The notes beneath the pieces are model-generated. The model was not told the DNA's origin. It saw nothing but the letters and a program-made list of their open reading frames with translations, and did not search any database. A DNA stretch of 64,000 bases from Jaltomata sinuosa (taxonomy: Eukaryota; Streptophyta; Magnoliopsida; Solanales; Solanaceae). The DNA is taken from positions 372,001-436,000 of the forward strand of contig QJPP01007217.1 in NCBI GenBank assembly GCA_003996215.1, written 5' to 3'. A program made the position numbers and the translations under genes. This document shows, piece after piece, positions 35,577 to 46,400 of this stretch. Position 1 is the first letter of the stretch; each line of letters starts with the position of its first letter.

Positions 35577-37616
35577 ATTTAATGTTACTGTTTAGGAGCA
35601 GATCTTTCATATGAATAAACGTATTATCTATATGTCACTAAATTCTTGTATGCAGTTAGTTCTCAGTTTTGATTTCTTTAATGTTTTTCTGTTAATGGGT
35701 TAGTGAGGGATTAAAATTCTAATGATCAGCTCCCTTTGATAAGATATAGAAGATAAAAAGGATAGATATGATTCTTGCTCTAGTTTATCAACAAAAAAAA
35801 AGTTGTATTGTATATTCGTTCAAACTGGGGTAACCACGTTGAAGCAGGACACTTATTTCAAATATTCATTCACACTTGGTTAACTACGTCGGAGTGGGAC
35901 ACGTATAATTCTTAAATTCAAATTCAGCCACTTTTTAACTCCTAAATCACATCCCAGTCCAATTAAATTTGCCTAACCCGCTCAATATCCGGATCAAATC
36001 CGACCCAACTCTCCTTTTAACCCCAAAACAAACCCTATACCGGTGGTGGTGGTGGACATGCTGGTGGACTAAAGTTTTTGTTATGCGCGAGTCTAAAAAA
36101 AGGCCACATCATAAGTGTGAAAAAATTTATCCAAAAAAAAATCGAAAAGAAGCAAACTCTATACATATGTAGCCACTGATTATATTTTGGATTACAAGGA
36201 CTTGGGTATCCCTCCCAAAAAAAATTGTTAGAACTTTGCAATTCAAAAATATGAGTCAATAAAATTAGAGGCTTAAAGTCAAATTTTTATAAGAGACTTA
36301 TACATATTTCGTATTATATTCTATATATGTATACATACGCATATGCAAAAACATTAACGTCATCAATTTTTTCGTACTTGTTATTTGTAGATAAACCTCA
36401 TAAATGAAATAGTTTTCATATTATTAAGAGATAATTTAAATAAATAATATGTTAGACATATATTTACAATATATTACCTTTAATATTGTTATAGAAAAAC
36501 TATATTTACTAATATGAAAATGAGTTTAAGTGTAAACATTTTTTTACATTGTCAAGTAGCATTGAAGTCTATTACAGGTAAGTTCTCAAGTATTAAAGTA
36601 TGATCTTATTTACCAAGTATAAGAGGAGGGTGTCTTCGTTTTCATCATTATTAATTGATTTAGAATAAGGTATTCTATTTCTTCAGCACCATGTAAACAA
36701 TTAACTTCATACACCATTGTAGTGCGAAAAGTTTGTGGTTTATCTCCATTGTTGATTTTAAGATTATAAATAACTAACATATATATGAACACTATTTGCA
36801 TTAATCCTTTATTCCGATAATCAAGAATATTTTTTTTCATCTCACTTCTAAAATTTCTCAAAAGTTATATGATTAACAAGATAGCCATTAAAAATACATC
36901 CAAACTTCTAGTTAGCATCATACGAATTGATAAGAATATTTAACTATTAATTCTAATTAATAAGATGTTAGCCATTTGTTTGTAATGCATTACTTTAAAT
37001 ATTATTGTAAAAACTTTATTTATTTATATGAAAATTTGAGTTGTTTAATTCAAAGTTCTAAAATAATTCTGATAAAAAGTGGATAGTGTTTCTTCTTTTT
37101 TTAATTTTTTTAAAATTTGTACCTTTTATTTTTTATTATCTTCAATATTGTTTTAAGTAAAATAAAAAATCACTATTAAAATTTTTTGGGCCTCGAAACT
37201 TTGGGGGCTTAAGGCAAACGTTTTGCTAGTCTTACCCTTGAGTCACTCTTGCATTAAAGACAATGAATTAAAATCACAATATATTAAAAGACCCTTAAAG
37301 TTCTTTCATAAAATTTACTGTATATAAAAATGAGACCAAAAAAAAGTCTACATGACTTTGATTTAGTGGTAAGAGCGCAATGCATGATGTACGGATCAGG
37401 TGCACGGCATGACATTAAACTCTTTCCTCTATACAAATACATAGCATTAAATAAAAATAGTAAAGGAGTGAGTCCATATATATTCATCGAGTTTTGAACT
37501 TTGCGACATTTGTGTCTGATATTTCTTAACTAAAAGAAAATAAAATACAAAAGAACTTACTTTTTGATGTATGAATCAATCAAATGTGACAAAAATAAAT
37601 ACTTAGTAGCTAATTT

Positions 37617-38050
37617 AAAGAATCTGAGATGAAATTAGAAAGTAAAATCATAAAAAAAAACAAAAAAATGATTATAAATAAGAAAAAATAGAATTGATGA
37701 GAAGATAAATATATTATTTAATTTAATAAGAGAAAAAAATTATCGTATTAACTCACTCAATTCTACCTTTACCAAATTTAAAAAATTATTAAATTTGAGA
37801 TCTCTCTCTCTCTCTCTCACACACATATATAAAAAGAATCTGAGATGAAATTAGAAAGTAAAATCATAAAAAAAACAAAAAAAATGATTATAAATAAGAA
37901 AAAATAGAATTGATGAGAAGATAAATATATTATTTAATTTAATGAGAGAAAAAATTTATCGTATTAACTCACTCAATTCTACCTTTACCAAATTTAAACA
38001 ATTATTAAATTTGAGATATCTCTCTCTCACACACACACACACGTACTACC
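37617..38050. repeat. 216-bp tandem duplication with adjacent microsatellites
   Basis: AAAGAATCTGAGATGAAATT begins at 37617 and again at 37833. The copies stay nearly identical through ACTCACTCAATTCTACC and AAATTTGAGAT. Each ends in a (TC)n run followed by (CA)n. The dinucleotide lengths differ between copies, and a few single-base changes are present, so the event is fairly recent. Confidence 0.9.
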
Positions 38051-38118
38051 CGTAATACCTATACTAGATATGGGAGCCCGTGCTAGCATGAACCCAATAT
38101 ATGTTACATTTTTTGTCT

Positions 38119-38480
38119 CAATTTATATGACATAGATAGAATTTAGATAGTCAATCAAATTACTTATATGATTTTTAGACATTTTAAGTTGTTAACTATT
38201 GTAATTTATAGAATCTTTTACGTAATTTTCAAATAATATATGTTACTCCTCTGTCTCAATTTATGTGGCATTGACACGATTTTGAGAGTCAACTAAATTT
38301 TCTATATATCTTTTAAATATTTGAAGTTGTTAATTATTGTGATTTATAACACTTTTTTCTTTTTCCCCAATTTATGTGACACTGATAAAATTTTAAGAGT
38401 CAACCAAATTTTTATATCTTTTAAATATTTTAAATTGCTAATTATTGTAATTTATATTACTTTTTACGTAATTTTTAAAA
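38119..38480. repeat. Three head-to-tail copies of a MITE-like end upstream of ORC2
   Basis: CAATTTATRTGRCA-like starts occur at 38119, 38257 and 38368. Each is followed by a block resembling AGAGTCAACYAAATTTT and then TTTTAAATATTTGAAGTTG and ATTGTAATTTATA. Spacing is 138 and 111 bp. The starting sequence GTCTCAATTTATGTGGCA is a common Stowaway-type terminus in plants, but here it is arranged as direct repeats. Confidence 0.65.
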
Positions 38481-38622
38481 TGTATAACAGATTAAAAAAA
38501 TAAGATAAATAAATTAAAATAAAGAAAATATAAAAAAAAATATTAACAGGCACGTCAACCTTCTCAAGTAGAAAATATATATTGAGCGCCTTAATTCATA
38601 TTTTGACACTTAATACTTCATA

Positions 38623-38653
38623 TTTTTGGCGCCAAATCCTATCTTTGGCGCCT
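38623..38653. promoter_or_regulatory. Two E2F-like GGCGCC sites in the ORC2 promoter
   Basis: TTTTTGGCGCCAAA at 38623-38636 contains the palindromic E2F site TTTGGCGCCAAA. A second half-matching site, CTTTGGCGCCTTA, is at 38643-38655, and GAGCGCC is near 38584. The first lies about 110 bp above the ORC2 ATG. E2F-DP factors bind TTTSGCGC-type sites in promoters of replication genes, including plant ORC subunits. Confidence 0.7.
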
Positions 38654-38741
38654 TAAATATTTGGAGGCCTAACCCTAGAGCCGCCATTGAAAAAGAAGAA
38701 ATACAAATTTTGGAGTGCTTGTTAATTGAACAGAGCCGGAA

Positions 38742-41700
38742 ATGGATGCAGACGTGATTGATGAAGAGGAGTTTGGCTTCTCGAGAAATTATTTCCTTGC
38801 TAAAGAATCAGGATCTTCGAGGAAAAGATCTGCTCGGAAGCTCTCAGAAATCGATCTCGTTGACGAGGAGGTTTGTGTTTGAACACATATTCTCTCATTT
38901 GTCTATGTTATTAGGGGTCGTTTGGTAGCTGGTTAAAATTATGCAGATACTTTCTCCATTTCAAATTGATTGACCTATTTTGAGTTGATACAGAATTTAA
39001 TAAAATAAAGAAACTTTTGAATCTTGTGATCCTAAATTAAAGATACGTCAAATGTACCAAAATGTCATTTAATCTTGTGGTCTTAAACATGTCATGTGGA
39101 AAGTTGAAATTAAAGAGTTGCTAAAATGGGAAAGTGTCAAAACAAATTGAAACGGAAGGAGTATTAGTTAGGCAGGTATTAGTTATTTTATCTTCTACCC
39201 GGCAGAAGATAATACACAAATTCCGTCATAACTTATACATGTATTAGTTATCGGGTTTCTAAATTGCAAATCAAGCATCGTATTAACTAGCTACAAAAAT
39301 TGTATAACTTATACAAAAATTAATATATAAATAAGTTGCTTCTTTACTAGCTACCAAACGACCCCTTAGTTGTTAAATCTCACCAAAAGTCAAAACTTTG
39401 TGGAGTACCACTGCTTCTACTACTAATTTTGCAGTGTGTGGGTGTTGGGAGGGGGGTTGCAAACTTAATAGAAATCTTGTATCTTTAAGGGTTAGAGAAG
39501 ATTGTTATTGGCTATTGTAGGGATTTTTGGTGATAGATGCCATCTGATTGTTTCTTCTGTCATCTATTGTGGTTCACTGAATTTGGCTATTGTTGTTTGG
39601 TTCTTTGATAGACTGCCTTTTGATTATTTTTTCTGTGATCTACCGTATAACCAAAATTTGACATCAATCTATCTAATGTTGACCAATTTTTATGTTATAA
39701 AGTCTCTTCTTTTATAGTATATAGTATAGTCACTTCCTGGAAAACTAGGAGAAATGGAGAAATGGAGAAAAAGAGTATCCCTTCCGTGAATACCTATGCT
39801 AGACCCAAATAGATTGGATGACTCATTTAAGTAATTGTTATCACTTGATGTAATTTAAGAACATGCCCACTGTATTTCAATCAATTCTATTTCTATCGTT
39901 TGTAGAAGTACAATAGTGGTGACATTTTCTTCCTTCTTTTTCAGCATAGCACATAATATTTCAGATAAGCGTAACTTCAGCTTAACAACACTAAATACAC
40001 ACTAGTATAAGCTGTAAACGGTGAACTGTCCTTTTATGTTTATGAGTGTGCTAAGAGGTTAGACAAAATTTGTGATTTTTATAAATAAGGAGAAAATAAG
40101 GGCTGATTTGTCATTTGATACCTTCCAAGAAGTGCATGAAGGTACATAGAGATGTACTACCTCAAAATGCGAGCTGTGATCATTCACGTGATAAACTATT
40201 GTCCATACTTGACCATTGAGCTTAGGCAATAAAGATAGTATCAATGAAAAAGGCCATTGTACGATACCCTGAGGGCTTATGCACAATCTCCAAATTATAT
40301 TTCTTGTCCAGGGTTGTGCTCAAACATGAGAAAGAAGTCCATAACAATGATTATTGCATGCAGGAATTAAGAAAGGTGGCAGCTAATACTGAGCCCAAAC
40401 ATGAGAAAGAAGTTAGTGATTTGATCAGTAGCTACCAAAGTTTGTATTCAAAATGGCTTTTCGCACTAAGGTCTGAGTCCTGATGTATTTTACTCTATGC
40501 TATGCCTTTTTTTTTTCATTAGCTATCAAATTTAACATGAAGGTTTTCCTTTCTAATTTTTTATTAATTTAATCTGATAGGTGCAGCTTTGCACTTTTGA
40601 TGTATGGCTTTGGATCAAAGAAAGCTTTGATTGAAGATTTTGCCACAGAATCTTTATCTGAGTACTCTGTCGTTGTCGTCAATGGGTATCTCCAGTCTAT
40701 AAATCTTAAACAGGTATTCATCTATTGTTTTCTTCCTTGTTCAAAGCTATGTTTTAAAAATAGTTTGTGTAGAAAGTCTCAAACTCCACTTTTGCAAATT
40801 TTCTGAAAAATGATGTCACTACAAGAGCACTCATCGGAGCATTTGCTTATTGAGCTGTGTTGGGTTTGGTTGCAAGCTTCTTACTTTAGTGCATTACAGG
40901 CTCACTGACATGGCTTTTTAATTTAGCACTGACAATATTTTGAAGATTATTGTTATCTGGTATAGTAGTGGTAATGGATTTAATGAGAGGGCTATAACTG
41001 AAGATTTCACATTGGCTTGCCCAAGATGGTTATGCCCAGACTTCAGAATCCCTAAAACAATTGAAATAGAATACCAGTGGTTGAAAATAATGCTGAATGC
41101 TCCTTTTCTGTTGGTCTGGTGGAGGCTATCAATACTTGAAGCATAACTTTTTACACAATTCATGTGATTCCTGGTGCATGGTCACTGGGACTTAATATGG
41201 CAATAGTAATTTCTTTTTTCTTAAGTTACTATACTTGTTCAAAATATCAACAATTATTGCAGCTCCGAGCACTCCCTCTATTATGATGTCATATGCCAAG
41301 GTCTCCATGAGAAGCACATTACCCGTCTTGCTGGCATGCAATCTTTCTGAGTAATACTAAGAGATCTGACATTGTTGATTTATAATTTCAGGTGGTGATA
41401 ACACTGGCTGAGCTCCTCTGGGATCAATTAAAATTGCGACGGAAGACTACCTCAGGAAGTCTGTGTAAAAGCCAACAACCATTTAACACCAGATCCATCT
41501 CTGACCTTCTTGCTTTTCTAGACAGACCAGACCCAGAAGTTGAGGAGTGTTTTGTTTGCATTCTTGTTCATAACATTGATGGTCCTGGATTACGTGATTC
41601 TGACAGCCAACTATTTCTTGCAAGCATTGCTGCTTGTTCTCATGTTCGTATGGTTGCTTCCATTGACCATGTCAATGCTCCTCTTTGTAAGAGCTCTCTG

Positions 41701-42586
41701 AACATGTGTGAGCGTTTATATAATTGGATGCATGCATGTGGAGATAGGGAATGTCTTGAGGTGGTATAAGGGAGTGTGTGTGGAAGTCTTTTCTCTGTGT
41801 CTTGCATGTATTAGTGCATTTTGCTAACTTTACGTGTATTTAGAGTTACTAGGTATAGTGCCTTTTGCTAATTGCTGCTTGAATGTAAATATGTAGCACT
41901 TTCACTATACAATCTGATCTTGAAATGTCAAATTCTAGTCATTTCCCTTATGTAACTTAATGGCTTGTACTCGAACTTTGTTTATTATTTGCATGTCACA
42001 TTGAAAAAGGTCTGACATTTACTATATTGTCTGTCATATATGCCAGTGTGGGACAAGAAGATGGTTCATACCCAGTTTGATTGGTACTGGTGCCATGTTC
42101 CTACTTTTGCTCCATATAAGGTTGAATCAATGTTCTTTCCTTTCATCCTCGCCCACGGGGGCAGTGCGCAAAGTGTGAAGACAGCTTCAATTGTCTTACA
42201 GAGTTTGACACCGAATGCTCAAAATGTTTTTAAAGTTCTTGCGGAGCATCAATTGGCCCATCCTGATGAAGAAGGCAAGTTCTTTCATACTTTGGTTTCC
42301 CATTTCTGTCTCCATTTCCATATATGTTGATGCAATTAGGTCTATGTGTTTTTTAGTCATGCCTTAAAGTTGGACATGGTTCTTCTCAGGTATGCCAATC
42401 AACAATTTGTACAGTACGTGCCGAGAACGGTTCTTGGTGAGTAGTCAAGTTACTTTGAATTCACATTTGACAGAATTTAAAGACCATGACTTGATCAAAA
42501 CCAAAAGAAATTCTGATGGTCAAGATTGCTTGTGTATTCCTCTTACAAATGAAGCCCTTCAGAAACTTATAGCAGAGATCATTTAA
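38742..42586 (+). CDS. ORC2: Origin recognition complex subunit 2 (ORC2), 6 exons
   Basis: Exons on plus: 38742-38870, 40364-40470, 40581-40713, 41392-41686, 42047-42274, 42390-42586. They give 362 residues, against about 363 in Arabidopsis. ORC2 is a core part of the complex that marks replication origins and loads MCM helicase in G1. The N-terminus has the plant pattern EEEFGFSRNYFLAKE. The AAA-like part includes LLMYGFGSKKALIEDFA, ILVHNIDGPGLRD and MVASIDHVNAPL, followed by WDKKMVHTQFDWYWCHVPT. The C-terminal winged-helix part ends with SQVTLNSHLTEFKDHDLIKT. As in other plants the protein lacks the long disordered N-tail of animal ORC2. Intron 5 begins with GC (GAAG/GCAAGT) and ends TCAG, a GC-AG intron required by phase and by the conserved DEEGMP junction. 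Call is very secure. Confidence 0.97.
38913..39366. mobile_element. hAT-like MITE in ORC2 intron 1, carrying a nested Stowaway-like MITE
   Basis: The ends AGGGGTCGTTTGGTAGCT and AGCTACCAAACGACCCCT are perfect inverted repeats of 18 bp. Flanks ATGTTATT and TAGTTGTT share five of eight bases, compatible with an old 8-bp hAT duplication. Inside at 38950-39161 is a second element with ends CTTTCTCCATTTCAAATTG and CAAATTGAAACGGAAGGAG between TA dinucleotides, of the same family as the copy at 57181. Confidence 0.8.
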
Positions 42587-43441
42587 TAGAGCTTCTAATA
42601 CAAGAAGAGAAATTACTCGGCAACAAGTTTGAAGCAGAGGCATGTTTTCATGTGTAAAAAAGTGCATCTTTTCACTTCTTGTGCGTAAGAATTGGCCTGG
42701 TCCTCAGCTGGCTTTTTATTCAACATGTTAGGATATCTGTTGAATATGGAAAACCTATCAAGCATCTCATAAAGGGAACAATATACACTGTACTCCACAA
42801 TCTCTGGGTTTCATGTGTATTCGGTTTGTGGGTTCGTTTGATCCTTCCTGTAATGTCACTATTTCTGTTGACCATCTTCTTATCTGGAGATTCAGCCTTG
42901 TAAGAAGACTAATCTTCTTGGAATGTATTCTGTTTCTGAACGTATTTTAAGCACCGTGTAATGACTCTTCTTTAATTGTTGCAACTGTGTAAGCCATAGC
43001 AACTGTCTGGGAGTAAAATTGGTATACCTGTTTTTAAGAAGATCGACAAAGGGTATTTATTCAAGCAGAAATCTGGGGAAGAAACTGTTTGGCTAGTGTA
43101 TTTTTAAAGTATCCTTAACCCTCAAATAATTTGGATTCTTAGATGAGACGATTACACAATTCAATTAAGTTTTACTAGATTGGTATGTTTAGTTTTCTCG
43201 TAGAATAACTTCCATTTGCAAATTTGTTCTTTATTTCCAGAAAGCTGTGTTAAAAGGAAAGGGAAAAGTGAAGAATGAGAATTTTCATCAAGTAAAATGA
43301 CAAAGTAAAACTGTTTGGCAACTACATCTATGCAAGTTCACTAGCCTGACAATTAACCCTAGCAAAATAGAATAAGATTTTCCTACAGAGGAAGGAGGGG
43401 CAAATTTTAAAAAAAAGTCTCAATACTACAATAAAGTTTTC
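42587..43441. other. Convergent 3' regions of ORC2 and the SLC35F-like gene
   Basis: Only 855 bp separate the two stop codons, so both 3' UTRs must lie here and may overlap as antisense transcripts. I see no repeat insertion, structural RNA or coding frame of note. Confidence 0.6.
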
Positions 43442-46400
43442 TTAGCTTCTGTTGGGCACTGTTTGAGTGACACTAGCAGCCTCTGTAATGCAAGTAGATG
43501 CTAAATTTTGCCTATTATCTTCAGTTTTTGAGCTCTCAATGGCATCTTTTCGTACAGGATTATCTAGGCCAGTTTCCTCGTCAAATCGCTTGCTTCTTAC
43601 AATGCCTTCATCAGCAACATCAGCTAGGTTCTGATCCACCTTATCACGCCTGAGAATGAGTCAAATATGTAAATTTGTTCTGCCAGCTCTATAAAAGCAT
43701 TTGGTTAGTCTTTCCAAATGATCGCTTTTATTATCGAGATTGACCAACAGTTTACAATACTGGTGATTTGCTTTTTCACAGATGAACACAGAAAAAATAT
43801 TTCAAGTACTGCACCATCACATTGACTGTTATTATCTCATCGATGAACAAGAAACGAACTCTGCATTGTGATAACTAAACTAAATACATAATCAACAGAA
43901 ACCATCCTGATCCAAGTTATGATTAAACATGGAACAGGCATGTTGGAGGAGAGTTATCACGGATAAGTACGAAATTCAGGTTTTGGGCAGATGACAAAAA
44001 ATATCTCAACGGTAATAGCTTTATGGAGGAGTTCTATGAAAATGTTGACATTTAGAGCTGGTGATGGCACCATAATCAGCTTGTGGAAGCAAAAGGGAAA
44101 TCCCCCTTGGTGAGGCATTCCCACCAATTTTCATCATATGCAACCAGCAGACAGCAATGATGGTCCAGCTTTGCCAGGAACAGAAAGGAATAATTGGAGA
44201 AACTTCAAAAATTGGCAGATTGGGGAGATTAACGGTTACTTGGACTCTTACATTAGCATGTCTCATTTATGGAAAAGGATACGTGGAGATATGAAGGGCA
44301 GAGAGATGGTACGTCTACAGTGAAATCTTTTGTAACACGATATTAAGAAGAGAAAGCAGAGAGTTTCCTTATTGCTCTATTTGGGTGCCAAGGGTACCAA
44401 TGGGAGTAACTTTCTTCACCTATTTAGTATCAGCTTGCATATGGGAGGTTTGCCCATCATATAAATAAAATTTAACTTCATCAAAAATTCAATGAAGTGC
44501 ATTGCGCATATCTATAACCTGCTGCTCTTTTGAGCAAGATCCTGAATCTCAATCCCTCAGTGACAACACACATGTTTAAGAAGCCACTATGCTATCTTTC
44601 AAGATACCGACCACTATAACAAGTGTCATTACTAGTTGAAGCAGTGAACTAATAAACCAGCAATTAGATTAATCCTAAATCTAAGCACTAATATACAAGA
44701 GAAAGATAAACCCCATTCAGGAACCAAATTTTTACTTACCCAGAATAAACAAGAAGCCCCACAGCAACAGCAGCAAAAGCTACAAAATATATCCAGTCAA
44801 CCTGAAGAAAATGATACTTATATCAGAATAACACTAGTGAATCACACCAAAAGTAGTAGTTCCACGTTTAAATAGATTTTAACGCTCAAAATGTAAAGAA
44901 GCTGATTGTTCTGCAAACCTTCTGATGGTATACAAAGATACGAATTAAAACAGCCCACATATCAGAGGTAAGCAAGGCTAGGTTCAGCAATGTGGCACCA
45001 CTCCTCTGCATCCAAAAGGTGGCATTTCAGAATGGAAAAAAAAAAGAGAAAAAACTAGCTCCAAACCTAATGAGCAGCAACAGAAAATAATTTTCAAGAC
45101 CCAGGAATGTGATGAAATCTACAACAAGACATCATTTTCTTAAACAGGTCAACAATGTTGATTGCACCACAACTAGCTTTAGATTGGAATATAGTTGACT
45201 CATCAATTGATTTATTTTTTTAGACATAATACATACACATGTATATGAACCAATAGAAAGATAGATGGAGAGATCAAGAGAGGGGGCAATACCTTCAGCA
45301 AAATGGGAACAAATGAGTAGAATAGAAACATCGCCAATGCAAATCCAACAAAGGGAAGTGCCTGAAATTCCCCATTGTAATAAATGTTAAAACAACTTGA
45401 TGTGAGGATAAACAAAAAGATTACCAGCAAAAGGACAATGAAACAAAGTACATAAACACAAAGTGAGAAGGAATGGCGAGCCAGTTCCCCTCTTAAAGAA
45501 CATCACAACTCACATTATTAGACTACTTTTGGAATGGCAAGCTAGGCTCCTTGAGATAAAAGAAACTGAGATATCTCATATTTCTATATTGTTTCAGTTT
45601 ACAGAATCCAGTGACTTAGCCCAAATGCCCCTACTCTGACCCCTCCCACCATAGCCCACCACCTTTATCCCGCTTCCCTAAAATAACAGCCCTCTATTTC
45701 TTTCCTTTCCACTTTTAGAATTAGAATTAAGATGGGAAAACTGACTTTTTTTGTAGCATGCCCAATTTGCAAGGAGAAGTGGTTGAACATAAAAGAGGAG
45801 TTATAATGTTTTTGAAAGTGGAGGGAGAGAATCTGAAAGCTTGGATACTGTTTATAATGGTGTATGAGGTGTGATGTTGCTTTCTCAATCGCATCAGTTT
45901 TCATTCCTTTTTCACCATTGTTTTCCTTTTCATTATTGGGAGGGCAGATGACTGTATAGGACATCAGGACAATGTGGACCTAATTCTTCTTAGAAATACG
46001 CAGGTTGTGTATTTTTAAGTTCACCTTTTATAATTACAGCTTCGTGTTTGGGTTCCATTGATACTTGTGGGAAAAAAGAAGTGTTCAAATAGGTCATATA
46101 TCCAACATCAGTGAACTTGCTCGGAAATTAAAGATAATAATGCTACACAAGTTTGCTCTTCCAACGGCAGCATTAATTTCTTTCTTCATTTTCTGTATCG
46201 TGTTCATTTGTGAGGAAATAGATCAAGGCATAAGAGACTTACTGCTCCAGCTGACCACTGAATGGACTTCAACTCATTGCGCTCAAGTATGCTTCTGTAG
46301 CATGGTTAAAGAAGATGCATTTATCAAGAAAGAAGGCTAACCCCCAATAAGCTCTTATAAAGACTGAACCAAGTATCATCCAAATGAGTGAATTGTGTGT

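Larger units (their letters stand above)
35577..38741. other. Intergenic region between the At3g49140-like gene and ORC2
   Basis: AT-rich DNA without a supported gene. A GGTGGTGGTGGTGGAC run is at 36044-36059. A short piece at 37350-37420 (ATTTAGTGGTAAGAGCGC) looks like the tRNA-like head of another SINE family, but no body was recognised. A 216-bp tandem duplication (37617-38050), a triplicated MITE end (38119-38480) and E2F-like sites (38623-38653) are listed separately. Confidence 0.55.

Noticed and set aside
37350..37420. Possible tRNA gene (ATTTAGTGGTAAGAGCGC)
   Set aside because: An A-box-like stretch is present but no cloverleaf or B box at the right distance; it is more likely a SINE head relic.
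37800..38042. TC/CA runs as a CRISPR-like or regulatory array
   Set aside because: They are plain dinucleotide microsatellites in a eukaryotic intergenic region.
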